In this document: positions 1 to 7,206 of the stretch, one piece after another
Numbering within the stretch: the first letter of the stretch is position 1
Layout of the letters: each line of letters opens with the position of its first letter
Assembly (NCBI GenBank): GCA_045652765.1
Contig: JAZOLG010000042.1
Coordinates: forward strand, 1-27,540
DNA from: UBA1231 sp045652765
GTDB lineage: Bacteria > Bacillota_I > Bacilli_A > ML615J-28 > CAG-313
DNA length: 27,540 nucleotides
Direction of reading: 5' to 3'
Position numbers and translations under genes: made by a program
Notes under the pieces: model-generated
The model's input: only the letters and a program-made list of their open reading frames with translations
What the model was told of the DNA's origin: nothing
The model's database searches: none

Positions 1-2
1 CA

Positions 3-266
3 AATTTTTCTAAATGGTTATCTAGTCTTAGTGCTAATGAATTTGTTTTGGCAGCTATTTTTACTGGTCTTGTCATAACTCAAGGATTAAATTATGAAGA
101 ACAAAACTCAATTGGCAACTGGTTAGAATGTGTAGGACAAATCATTTTAACACTAAGCGCACAAAATCAATTATTATCTCCAAGTGATCCAACTATCTTA
201 ACAAAAATTAGTGAATTACAAAAACAAATCGATGAACTTAAAAATAAATGCAATAAAGAGCTTTAA
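3..266 (+). CDS. C-terminal part of a small unrecognised protein (5' end outside the window)
   Basis: The frame is open from the left edge to a TAA at 264-266, giving at least 87 codons. A TTG at 48 is possible as a start, but it has no convincing Shine-Dalgarno site and the reading continues sensibly upstream (visible start NFSKWLSSLSANEF), so I treat the gene as truncated by the window. The visible protein has a mildly hydrophobic stretch (FVLAAIFTGLVITQGL), then an acidic/polar segment, a second hydrophobic stretch (VGQIILTLSAQ), and a C-terminal charged segment with heptad-like spacing (ISELQKQIDELKNKC) that could form a short coiled coil. I do not recognise a family with certainty and assign no function. 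It converges on smpB, and the two stop codons lie inside one shared hairpin. Confidence 0.6.
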   Translation, partial: NFSKWLSSLSANEFVLAAIFTGLVITQGLNYEEQNSIGNWLECVGQIILTLSAQNQLLSPSDPTILTKISELQKQIDELKNKCNKEL

Positions 267-285
267 GTTAATACTTAAAGCTCTT
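256..285. terminator. Bidirectional terminator shared by the left-edge gene and smpB
   Basis: This is a perfect 12-bp inverted repeat: arms 256-267 and 274-285 around the 6-base loop TTAATA. On the + strand it is followed by CTTTTCTT. On the minus strand the tract is weaker (TTATTG). The stop codon of the + gene (264-266) and that of smpB (268-270) both lie inside the hairpin, so the last codons of both genes make up the stem. Confidence 0.8.
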
Positions 286-717
286 CTTTTCTTCCATTTT
301 AATACTCTTTTCTTTCAAAGTTTCACGTTTGTCGAATAGTTTTTTACCTTTACATACACCCAAATCAACTTTACAAAGACCTTGTTCTAGATATACTGAT
401 AGTGGAATAAGAGTATAACCATCACGTTGAACATAAGATTGAAGCTTATAAATTTCTTTTTTATGAAGTAATAAAACTTTATCTCTATCTGGATCGTGAT
501 TGAACAAATTGCCTTTTTCATATTTTGAAATATGCATATTCATAATAATCATATTACCTTTAATAACTTGACAATATGCATCATTTATATTTACTTTACC
601 AAGACGAATCGATTTAATCTCAGTTCCATGTAAAACTATACCACATTGATAAATATCTTCAATAAAATATTCATGATGAGCTTTTTTATTTTGACAAATG
701 ATCTTTTTATTATTCAA
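268..717 (-). CDS. smpB: SmpB, tmRNA (SsrA)-binding protein
   Basis: SmpB binds tmRNA and brings it to stalled ribosomes for trans-translation. The N-terminus after the chosen start (MNNKKIICQNKKAHHEYFIE) matches the family's usual NKKAxHDYFIE opening. Further on, GIVLHGTEIKSIR, the NMHISKYEKGN region and RDKVLLLHKKEI are family blocks. The basic C-terminal tail (KGKKLFDKRETLKEKS) is the part that enters the ribosomal A site. Length is 149 aa, normal for SmpB. I chose the TTG at 717 because AGGTGG lies about 8 bases upstream and the protein then starts at the conserved segment; a GTG at 729 would add four residues but overlaps that site. The gene overlaps the 3' end of rnr by 8 bases, so it is probably translationally coupled. 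No tmRNA gene is visible beside it. Confidence 0.95.
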   Translation of the reverse strand: MNNKKIICQNKKAHHEYFIEDIYQCGIVLHGTEIKSIRLGKVNINDAYCQVIKGNMIIMNMHISKYEKGNLFNHDPDRDKVLLLHKKEIYKLQSYVQRDGYTLIPLSVYLEQGLCKVDLGVCKGKKLFDKRETLKEKSIKMEEKKSFKY

Positions 718-2779
718 AAGAAACACCACCTAACAATTTAAAATCTACAGTACCTCGATCCTTAGATGCACCAATGACTTTTACTACAACTCTTTTCCCT
801 ATTTTATATACATCAACATTTGATTTATACCAAAAGCTTTTTTCTTCATTAAATTCAAATCCATCGTCATAAAGATCTTCTGCAAGAACCAATCCTTCAA
901 CACTATTGGCAAGTTGAACATAAAATCCCCATTTTTGTACACCTGAAACAATTCCTTCATACACTTGGCCGATTTTATTCAGCATATATTCAGCTTTCTT
1001 CATATCTTGTACATCACGTTCTAATCTTTCAATAACTTTCTCTTGATTACTATTTTGAAGTGAAACATCTTTTAAATATACCTCTAAATCTGTTCCAACA
1101 TAGTTAGTTCCACCTAACAAATAATCTTTAATAAGTCTATGAACCACTAAATCAGAATATCTTCTAATAGGAGAAGTAAAATGTGTATAATTTTTACTAG
1201 CCAGACCAAAATGTCCAACATTAACTTCTGAATATCTTGCTTTCGCCATAGAACGTAATATTAAATGATTAAATACCATTTTAGCTTCTTCTGTTTGTGG
1301 TTTTTCTAAAATTTGTTGTATAAATAACGGATGAATATTATTTTGTTTTTTTGGAATATTAATTCCTAAAGTTTTTGCAATATCAACCAATTCTTGATAT
1401 TTTTCTGCTTTAGGTTCTTCATGAATACGATAAACAAATGGTAAATCCATATAACTTATTCTTTCAGTTACTGTTTCATTACAACATATCATAAATTCTT
1501 CAATCATTTTTTCACTGATACCTCTTTGAACAGGAACAATATCAATAGGATAACCATTATTATCTAAAATTATTTTTGCTTCTATAGTTTCGAAATCAAG
1601 CGAACCTCTTTTTTTTCTTGTCTTTTCTAAAATTTCTGCAAGCTCTTTTGCATCATTCAAAAAAGAAAGTTCAGATGGTACACTATTTTCAAACATCTTA
1701 TTTACACCATTATATGTTAAACGATATTTACTATTAATAACTGCCTCGAAAATCTCACTATCTATTACTTTACCTTTTTCAATAATCATTTCACAAGCAA
1801 GAGCATATCGATTTACATTCGGCTTTAATGAACATAGATCATCCGACAATCTAAATGGTAACATTGGCACAACACGATCTGGTAAATAACAACTACTAGT
1901 TTTAATGCTTGCGTCTATATCAAGTGGCGAATTATAAGTTACATAGAACGATACATCCGCAATATATACTCCTAACATATACTTATCTGGTCCTAGTTTT
2001 TTTACTGTTATCGCATCATCAAAGTCTTTCGCATCATCGCCATCAATTGTTACAATCATATCATCTGTGCGATCAACTCTATGATCTTTAACAACTAAAT
2101 CATCAAAGTTATTAGCTTGTTCTAACGCATCCTCACTAAAGTCAACCATAATATTCGTATTTTCAATCATCATGGAAATGTCCATACCAACTTGATTTTT
2201 ATCACCTAATACTTTATCAACTTTAGCCTTTAATAAAAAACCATTTCCATAATCAATTATGGTTGTTTTTACAACATCATTGATTTTAGCATTTTTTAAA
2301 TGCTTTTGATTAATAACAATTGTTAAATAATTATATTTACCTTTGATTTGTAAAGAATAACCACTTTTTCTTTTCTTGATTACTCCTATAAATTGTTTAA
2401 AGCGTCTTTCAATAATATCTACAACGACCCCTTCTGGTCCCCTTGTAGTATTTTTAATAAACTGCACATAAACAGTATCTCCATCCATGGCGTTTAGTGT
2501 ATCACGTTTTCCTACATAAATGTCCTTGTCAAAGCCATCAACTTTTACAAAACCCATTCCTATTTCTTTTACATTAATTATACCGATGTAAATATGAAAA
2601 TAGCTTAGTAAAGCATAATGGCCAATATTATCATGAAATACTAAATGTTCACGATCAAGTTCATTCAAACATTTCATAACATTTGTTAAGTTATCTGAAC
2701 CAATTTGTTCCATAATTTGTCTTGGAACTAAAGCCTTATAACCAGGTTTTGACATTAATTCTAAAATCTGTTCTTTCAT
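710..2779 (-). CDS. rnr: Ribonuclease R (3'-5' exoribonuclease, RNase II/RNB family)
   Basis: RNase R degrades structured RNA from the 3' end and works with tmRNA-SmpB in clearing defective messages. The 689-aa protein has, in order, an N-terminal winged-helix-like segment (about 1-60), cold-shock-type RNA-binding domains (about 65-220), the RNB catalytic domain (about 240-570) and a C-terminal S1 domain (about 610-685, with GQVYEGIVSGVQKWGFYV). The metal-binding aspartate cluster is intact (TIDGDDAKDFDDAI), as is HFTSPIRRYSDLVVHR. A strong AAGGAGGTG precedes the ATG at 2779. The order secG-rnr-smpB is the usual one in Bacillota. A hairpin terminator lies between secG and rnr, so rnr expression may depend on partial read-through. 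Confidence 0.97.
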   Translation of the reverse strand: MKEQILELMSKPGYKALVPRQIMEQIGSDNLTNVMKCLNELDREHLVFHDNIGHYALLSYFHIYIGIINVKEIGMGFVKVDGFDKDIYVGKRDTLNAMDGDTVYVQFIKNTTRGPEGVVVDIIERRFKQFIGVIKKRKSGYSLQIKGKYNYLTIVINQKHLKNAKINDVVKTTIIDYGNGFLLKAKVDKVLGDKNQVGMDISMMIENTNIMVDFSEDALEQANNFDDLVVKDHRVDRTDDMIVTIDGDDAKDFDDAITVKKLGPDKYMLGVYIADVSFYVTYNSPLDIDASIKTSSCYLPDRVVPMLPFRLSDDLCSLKPNVNRYALACEMIIEKGKVIDSEIFEAVINSKYRLTYNGVNKMFENSVPSELSFLNDAKELAEILEKTRKKRGSLDFETIEAKIILDNNGYPIDIVPVQRGISEKMIEEFMICCNETVTERISYMDLPFVYRIHEEPKAEKYQELVDIAKTLGINIPKKQNNIHPLFIQQILEKPQTEEAKMVFNHLILRSMAKARYSEVNVGHFGLASKNYTHFTSPIRRYSDLVVHRLIKDYLLGGTNYVGTDLEVYLKDVSLQNSNQEKVIERLERDVQDMKKAEYMLNKIGQVYEGIVSGVQKWGFYVQLANSVEGLVLAEDLYDDGFEFNEEKSFWYKSNVDVYKIGKRVVVKVIGASKDRGTVDFKLLGGVSFE

Positions 2780-2802
2780 TTTACACCTCCTTATATATTT
2801 TT

Positions 2803-2826
2803 AAAAGAAAAAGGCCTAGAAGGCCT
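2803..2826 (-). terminator. Hairpin terminator or attenuator between secG and rnr
   Basis: Read on the minus strand, AGGCC-TTCTA-GGCCT (arms 2822-2826 and 2812-2816) is followed by TTTTCTTTT, the form of a short intrinsic terminator. It lies directly upstream of the rnr Shine-Dalgarno site. No good promoter is visible between it and rnr, so it may set the ratio of SecG to RNase R instead of ending the operon. Confidence 0.65.
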
Positions 2827-2834
2827 CTATATTT

Positions 2835-3068
2835 TTATAACACTGTTCTATCAATAATCATTAAAACTAATGAAGCAACAAAGAATAGAATTGCAAGAAC
2901 CATTGTTACACGATTAATAGTTTTTTCTAAACCACGTTGTTTTACTTTAGCACTTTCAGATTTTTCACCAGAAAAAGCACGCATTGCATCTTCTTTTGGA
3001 TTTTGTAATACTATGATTAAAATTAATAGAATTGATACTGCTAATAAAATATAATCTAAGAAATACAT
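2835..3068 (-). CDS. secG: SecG, preprotein translocase subunit
   Basis: SecG is the small accessory subunit of the SecYEG channel in the cytoplasmic membrane. The 77-aa protein has two transmembrane segments (about 4-22 and 53-73). They are joined by the family's cytoplasmic loop, including VLQNPKEDAMRAFSG, which resembles the LLQ-(x)-K/G-GG-AF region of SecG. The size is normal. AAGGAGG lies just upstream of the ATG at 3068. It is the first gene of the secG-rnr-smpB unit, with a good promoter at 3111-3139. Confidence 0.92.
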   Translation of the reverse strand: MYFLDYILLAVSILLILIIVLQNPKEDAMRAFSGEKSESAKVKQRGLEKTINRVTMVLAILFFVASLVLMIIDRTVL

Positions 3069-3110
3069 AATAGCCTCCTTGGTTATTTAATTAATACTTA
3101 TAACGCATTT

Positions 3111-3139
3111 ATTATACCATAAGTTGCTATAAATAACAA
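3111..3139 (-). promoter_or_regulatory. Sigma-A-type promoter of secG-rnr-smpB
   Basis: On the minus strand a TTGTTA box (3134-3139) and a TATAAT box (3111-3116) are separated by exactly 17 bases, with an extended TGG before the -10. The start of transcription would lie about 35 bases before secG. Confidence 0.8.
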
Positions 3140-3153
3140 GAGTATTAATAATT

Positions 3154-3633
3154 TTATTTTTGAATAATATCTATTATTTCGCCAATATACATATGATGAC
3201 GAATAGATTTATCAATATTTTGGTAAAAATCTATAGGAACATAGTCAGTAAAATCTTGATCATTTAATCTAGTTTGAAACATTTTACGACAAACTATTGT
3301 CATTTTAGCCTCTTTATAAGTTACAGTATTACTGATAAATTCTGGTGTGAAATGAGTTTCTTGATCTTTATCGATATCTCGTCCACTTTTAGATCCATAG
3401 ACTTTCAATTGTTCTTTGTATTTTTCATCATAAAAGCTAATAGTAAACTCATCAGCTTTTTCAATAAATTCATAAGTAAATCGATCTTCACGAACAAAAA
3501 CAATAGCTACATTTTTACGCCAAAGCACACCTAGACTTCCCCAACCAATTACCATTGAATTATGTTTATCATTAACTTTTGCGGTAACTAATGCCCAATT
3601 TCTAAAAGTATCAAATGGATTAACAGTTAACAT
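3154..3633 (-). CDS. Flavin-reductase-like FMN-binding protein
   Basis: This family binds FMN in a split-barrel fold and includes NAD(P)H:flavin oxidoreductases and flavoredoxins. The substrate here is unknown. The 159-aa protein opens with FRNWALVTA, followed by NSMVIGWGSLGVLWRKNVAIVF, RFTYEFIEKADEFTISF and YGSKSGRDIDK, an order characteristic of the short flavin-reductase-domain proteins of Bacillota and other anaerobes. It ends with a MYIGEIIDI strand. Its start overlaps the end of the upstream kinase gene by 14 bases, so the two are co-translated. No clear terminator follows it. I see no catalytic residue that would fix the reaction. Confidence 0.82.
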   Translation of the reverse strand: MLTVNPFDTFRNWALVTAKVNDKHNSMVIGWGSLGVLWRKNVAIVFVREDRFTYEFIEKADEFTISFYDEKYKEQLKVYGSKSGRDIDKDQETHFTPEFISNTVTYKEAKMTIVCRKMFQTRLNDQDFTDYVPIDFYQNIDKSIRHHMYIGEIIDIIQK

Positions 3634-4108
3634 TTTGATAGACCTCTTCTATTATTTTGCCACCTTTTACTGTTTTTATGAATACAAATCCTTCATCTAA
3701 AGTTGGTTTAATAACTCTTTTCCCATAAGATTCAACAACTTCTGGTGGTAAATATCTTTCACCTGGAATTTGATTTCTTTTGATTACTCTTTTTTGACAA
3801 ACTTTCCACGATGTATCAAAGAAATAAACTCCAACAATTGCTTTAACATCATATTTTTCTACTTCTGTAATAATTCGATTTCTTACCTTTGGAGTAATAT
3901 TAGTTGCATCATAAATAATATCAATATTATTTTTTAGTGCCTCACTTAATAATCTATAAACTTCTGGCCAAATTAAATCTTCTGACCAGTCAGGATGAAG
4001 ATTACGAAGTTCATCTGTAGATATAACATCACATTTTAATTCTTTTCTTAGTTTTTTTGAATAACTTGATTTTCCACTTCCAGTTATTCCTGATAACATA
4101 TAAATCAT
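3620..4108 (-). CDS. P-loop kinase of the AAA_33 / polynucleotide-kinase-like type
   Basis: The 162-aa protein is a single small P-loop domain. The Walker A motif is at residues 7-14 (GITGSGKS). A predicted strand with STDELR follows (about 34-40), and DIIYDATNITPKVRNRII (about 62-79) matches the second motif of polynucleotide-kinase-like and zeta-toxin-like small kinases. A C-terminal lid region is rich in basic residues (KRVIKRNQIPGERYLPPEVV). Such proteins phosphorylate a nucleotide, a nucleic acid end or another small molecule; the substrate cannot be read from the sequence. It sits 8 bases after the ABC-F gene, with GAGGTGG just before its ATG, and overlaps the flavin-reductase-like gene. 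No antitoxin-like partner is present. Confidence 0.75.
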   Translation of the reverse strand: MIYMLSGITGSGKSSYSKKLRKELKCDVISTDELRNLHPDWSEDLIWPEVYRLLSEALKNNIDIIYDATNITPKVRNRIITEVEKYDVKAIVGVYFFDTSWKVCQKRVIKRNQIPGERYLPPEVVESYGKRVIKPTLDEGFVFIKTVKGGKIIEEVYQNVNC

Positions 4109-4116
4109 TGTCCACC

Positions 4117-5670
4117 TCAGACTAATAAATCTTCTATATTAAATACTTTCGTTGCGAGTTCGGTAATAAATGATCTTTCATGCGATACAAAAATTACAGT
4201 TCCCGGATATTTTTTCAAACATTCTAATAACGATTCTTTGGCTGCTTTATCCAAGTGATTAGTAGGTTCATCGAGTATTAAAACATTTGCACGCTTAAGC
4301 ATCATAAGTGCAAGTTTTAGTTTAGATTGTTCTCCACCACTTAATGTTTTAATTGGTTGCATTGTTTGAGTGCCAGTAAGTGCAACTTTCGCCAGTTCAC
4401 TTCTAATCCATTTAGCATCTTTTTCCGGATATTCATTTGAGACCATTTCAAATGGTGTTAAATTATCATTAGGCCATTCATGTTCTTGAGAAAAATATGC
4501 GTATTTTGCATCATCGACAAACTTATACCAACCCTTTATAGGATGCAATTCACCAATTAATGTTTTTAATAATGTTGTTTTACCAATTCCATTAAAACCT
4601 GTTATTGCTAATTTTTCTCCACTTTTAATTTGAAAATTCATAGCAGGTAGTAATGAAAAATAATAGCCAATTTCTAAATCTTTAACTTCTAAAAACTTAT
4701 GCGAAGATATTGATTGATAATTAAAAGTTAAATAAAGTCTTTTATTAGTTACTGATACTTTATCCATAACTTCCATCTTATCTAATTTCTTTTGTCTACT
4801 TTGAGCAAGTTTTGCGGTTGATGCTCTAGTTCTATTTTTATCAATATACTCTTGTAAGTTTTTACGTTCACGAATATTTTCTTTTAATTGTTTATCGTAA
4901 TTTTCTAATGCAAAAGCCTTTTTAACCTCAAATTGTTGATAATTGCCACGATATTTAGTGATTTTTGCAAATTCAATATCTAAAATAGACGTAGCAACCT
5001 CATTTAAAAACTCTTGATTATGGGAAACCATTAATACTGTACCCTTATATTCTTTTAAATATTTTACTAACCAGTCCACATGACTTGTATCTAAAAAGTT
5101 CGTTGGTTCATCTAGTACTAATAAGTTAGGCTGTTCTAAAAGTAGTTTAGCAAGAATTACTTTAATCTTTTGACCACCACTAAGTTTTCCCATTAATGAT
5201 TCCATACCATAATTAGTAATACCCAATCCTTTAGCGATACGCATAATCTTTGAATCATTTGCATAATAATCGCCCATTTCAAGTCTCTCATGTAAAAGTG
5301 ATAAAATATTTACTAAGCGTTCAAGTTCATCACCATTAGTAGTACTATTAATTCTTTTTTCTACATCTTCAGCTTCTTTAGATACTTTATTCAATTCCTC
5401 AAAAGCTTTGTTTAAATAATCTTTAATTGTAATATTTTTATCAATTCTTAAGTATTGATCTAGAAATCCTACTTTAATTTTTTTATCAAATGTAATTGTT
5501 CCACTATCGGGAATAATATCACCATTTAAAATATTAATTAAAGTAGTTTTACCTGTTCCATTAGAACCAACAATACCTATTTTTTCACCACGATTGACAG
5601 AAAAAGATGCTTTGTCATAAAGTACTTTTTTGTCATATGTCATTGATAAATTTTCGACTTTTAAAAACAT
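4117..5670 (-). CDS. ABC-F family ATPase (ribosome-associated translation factor)
   Basis: ABC-F proteins have two ATP-binding cassettes on one chain and no membrane domain; they act on the ribosomal E site to help stalled ribosomes or give antibiotic resistance. The 517-aa protein has Walker A GSNGTGKTT (35-43), LSGGQ (163-167) and DEPTNFLD (187-194) in the first cassette. The second cassette has FNGIGKTT, LSGGEQ and DEPTNHLD. The linker between them is long, basic and helical (about 240-320, with ENIRERKNLQEYIDKNRTRA), which is where ABC-F proteins reach the tRNA and peptidyl-transferase centre. The stop is TGA, showing the standard code. It is the first gene of a three-gene unit with its own promoter at 5697. 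Whether it is a housekeeping or resistance type cannot be decided by eye. Confidence 0.9.
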   Translation of the reverse strand: MFLKVENLSMTYDKKVLYDKASFSVNRGEKIGIVGSNGTGKTTLINILNGDIIPDSGTITFDKKIKVGFLDQYLRIDKNITIKDYLNKAFEELNKVSKEAEDVEKRINSTTNGDELERLVNILSLLHERLEMGDYYANDSKIMRIAKGLGITNYGMESLMGKLSGGQKIKVILAKLLLEQPNLLVLDEPTNFLDTSHVDWLVKYLKEYKGTVLMVSHNQEFLNEVATSILDIEFAKITKYRGNYQQFEVKKAFALENYDKQLKENIRERKNLQEYIDKNRTRASTAKLAQSRQKKLDKMEVMDKVSVTNKRLYLTFNYQSISSHKFLEVKDLEIGYYFSLLPAMNFQIKSGEKLAITGFNGIGKTTLLKTLIGELHPIKGWYKFVDDAKYAYFSQEHEWPNDNLTPFEMVSNEYPEKDAKWIRSELAKVALTGTQTMQPIKTLSGGEQSKLKLALMMLKRANVLILDEPTNHLDKAAKESLLECLKKYPGTVIFVSHERSFITELATKVFNIEDLLV

Positions 5671-5696
5671 CTTTATTCCTCCATTTCATTATTTGA

Positions 5697-5725
5697 ATTA
5701 TACCATAAAACGACAAATTTTAAAA
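5697..5725 (-). promoter_or_regulatory. Extended -10 promoter of the ABC-F gene
   Basis: On the minus strand TGGTATAAT (5697-5705) lies 26 bases before the ABC-F start codon. The -35 region at 17-base spacing (TTTTAA) is weak, so the TGn extension probably carries the promoter. AATGGAGGAAT supplies the ribosome-binding site. Confidence 0.65.
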
Positions 5726-5734
5726 GTAATTAAT

Positions 5735-5763
5735 AAGTAAAAAAGTTGGGATATCCCAACTTT
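5735..5763 (-). terminator. Terminator after htrA
   Basis: The palindrome AAAGTTGGG-ATAT-CCCAACTTT (5742-5763) is followed on the minus strand by TTTACTTATT. It lies 6 bases after the htrA stop codon and ends the regulator-kinase-htrA region before the ABC-F promoter. Confidence 0.85.
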
Positions 5764-5769
5764 CATAAC

Positions 5770-7026
5770 TTATTTTTTTAAAACAACTTCTACTTTCTTA
5801 ATGCTATTACTAGAACGATCATAGTATTCAATTAAAACAGTTTCACCAACTTTAAATCCATCAACTAATGAATTAAGCTTAGAATTAATAATATGAGTTC
5901 TTGTTGCTTTTATACCATTAATTGATAAAACAATATCGTGTTGAGTAATATCAGTCCCAGCAATAGTCGAACCTTTAGTTACATCACCAACATAAATCCC
6001 ATATGGAGCCTCACCTCCATAAATATTTGGAATACTAATAATATCTTCTGCCGTTTCAATTTGTGCACTTGATAATGAACGAATTTCGTATCCTAAAATA
6101 CCTAGTTTTGGTCTTACAATTTCGATACCTTTTTCCAAGTATTCAGTAACAATTGTTTTTGCAACATTCGAAGGAATAGCAAAACCAATATTATCAATAG
6201 TATCATCAACTAACTTTAATGTATTAATTCCTACTAGTTTACCATCCAAAGTAAATAATCCACCGCCACTATTTCCTGGATTTATCGCAACATCATGTTG
6301 AACATATTCAGCAGAAAAATCAGTTGTGTTGTCTCCATCTGTATCTGTTGAAACATAGCGTTCAGGTCCACTTACAACACCAAATGTGACTGATCCATAA
6401 TAATCGTAACCATCTGGATTACCTACCGCAATTACCATTTGACCTTTTTTAAGTTCATCGCTATTTGCAATTTCGACAGGTTCAATATATTTAGAATGTT
6501 TAAATGTCAATAATGCAATATCTACTTTTTCATCATAACCAACTAAATGAGCTGGAACCTCAACATCAATATCACCAAGATAAATGTATAAATTTAATCC
6601 ACTATATTCAGTATGTTCACTATCTAAAGTAACGACGTGACGGTTAGTAATTACATAATATAGATAATCCACTATTTTACCACTATCATCTTTGATCTCT
6701 TCTTTTTTATAAATTACACCGCTTCCAATAGAATAATTTATTTCTAAATTCTTTCCAGAAACTTTTTTTATAGCCTTTGATGTAACACCTATTACAGCAT
6801 TTTCAACTTTGGCAGCTGCAACTTGAACTGCTTCATCTAAATCTTCAACTGTAATTTTATCATAATCAACAATAGTATTTGTTATTTCATTATTTACAAT
6901 GTTATTCCCATTATTAGTATTATTTGCTGATTTATCGAAATCATATATTAATAAAAATATACCACCAATAATTAAAATTATCGGTATCAATACCAGCAAA
7001 TGATTATTTCTTCTCTCGTTATACAT
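5770..7026 (-). CDS. htrA: HtrA/DegP-type membrane-anchored serine protease with PDZ domain
   Basis: This is a trypsin-like protease expected outside the membrane, degrading misfolded exported proteins. The 418-aa protein has one transmembrane anchor (about 10-28), an Asn-rich linker (35-50), a protease domain (about 65-300) and one PDZ domain (about 305-418). The catalytic triad is visible: H130 in TNRHVV, D169 in VDIAL and S253 in NPGNSGGGLF. The ATG at 7026 has AGGAGA upstream. It follows a two-component pair on the same strand. In other Bacillota, CssRS and CiaRH control htrA genes, so stress-responsive control by the neighbouring pair is a reasonable inference. A hairpin terminator and a promoter between the kinase and htrA suggest additional control of its own. 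Confidence 0.93.
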   Translation of the reverse strand: MYNERRNNHLLVLIPIILIIGGIFLLIYDFDKSANNTNNGNNIVNNEITNTIVDYDKITVEDLDEAVQVAAAKVENAVIGVTSKAIKKVSGKNLEINYSIGSGVIYKKEEIKDDSGKIVDYLYYVITNRHVVTLDSEHTEYSGLNLYIYLGDIDVEVPAHLVGYDEKVDIALLTFKHSKYIEPVEIANSDELKKGQMVIAVGNPDGYDYYGSVTFGVVSGPERYVSTDTDGDNTTDFSAEYVQHDVAINPGNSGGGLFTLDGKLVGINTLKLVDDTIDNIGFAIPSNVAKTIVTEYLEKGIEIVRPKLGILGYEIRSLSSAQIETAEDIISIPNIYGGEAPYGIYVGDVTKGSTIAGTDITQHDIVLSINGIKATRTHIINSKLNSLVDGFKVGETVLIEYYDRSSNSIKKVEVVLKK

Positions 7027-7041
7027 TATATTCTCCTAAAA

Positions 7042-7138
7042 TAAAAAAATACAAGACACCCTTAAAGAAAAGTTAGTTTACTTTTGGAAATAGAGGGAAT
7101 GATTTGAGTGTCTTGTAGCATCTTTCACCATGATGCAA
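7042..7138 (-). promoter_or_regulatory. Attenuator-like leader RNA in front of htrA
   Basis: Starting at the expected transcription start, the minus strand reads a 5-bp hairpin GCATC-(9)-GATGC (7132-7136 with 7118-7122). It is followed by a long stem TACAAGACAC...GTGTCTTGTA (7108-7117 with 7050-7059) that ends in ATTTTTTTA, an intrinsic terminator. Inside the loop is a smaller hairpin AAAAGT-(6)-ACTTTT. The T-run ends immediately before the htrA Shine-Dalgarno site. A segment of the loop (ATCATTCC, 7096-7103) is complementary to GGAATGAT at 7147-7154, upstream of the start site. I do not recognise a known riboswitch class. Confidence 0.6.
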
Positions 7139-7141
7139 TTT

Positions 7142-7147
7142 ATTATA
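7142..7147 (-). promoter_or_regulatory. -10 box of a candidate htrA promoter
   Basis: A TATAAT on the minus strand is preceded by GA. The hexamer at 17-base spacing (ATATAA) is a poor -35 match, as expected of a promoter needing an activator such as the adjacent response regulator. Its predicted start coincides with the first hairpin of the leader. Confidence 0.55.
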
Positions 7148-7191
7148 TCATTCCAACCTGAAATTTATATGAAGTAATTATGATAAGTTAA

Positions 7192-7206
7192 TGACATTAT
7201 TTGTCA
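7192..7206. promoter_or_regulatory. Inverted repeat TGACA-N5-TGTCA at the kinase stop codon
   Basis: A perfect 5-bp inverted repeat spaced by TTATT lies about 45 bases upstream of the htrA -10 box and spans the kinase stop codon. It could be an operator for the htrA promoter. OmpR-type regulators more often use direct repeats, so the assignment is weak. Confidence 0.25.

Noticed and set aside
1..710. tmRNA (ssrA) gene next to smpB
   Set aside because: smpB is followed directly by the terminator and a convergent gene; no tRNA-like acceptor ends or tag-peptide frame are visible.
2722..3054. 110-codon open frame on the + strand opposite the rnr start and secG
   Set aside because: It is a mirror of SecG and the rnr N-terminus, both strongly supported by family motifs and ribosome-binding sites; the + frame has no such signals and low-complexity, Arg/Thr/Ser-biased translation.
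4117..4119. Mycoplasma-type genetic code (TGA = Trp), suggested by low GC
   Set aside because: The ABC-F gene ends in TGA right after its natural C-terminus and before the next gene's ribosome-binding site, and tryptophans are encoded by TGG.
7042..7138. htrA leader as a T-box, TPP, SAM or fluoride riboswitch
   Set aside because: No T-box sequence (AGGGTGG-type antiterminator), no thi-box, no S-box core, and the first hairpin loop (ATGGTGAAA) lacks the complementary 3' segment a fluoride riboswitch needs.
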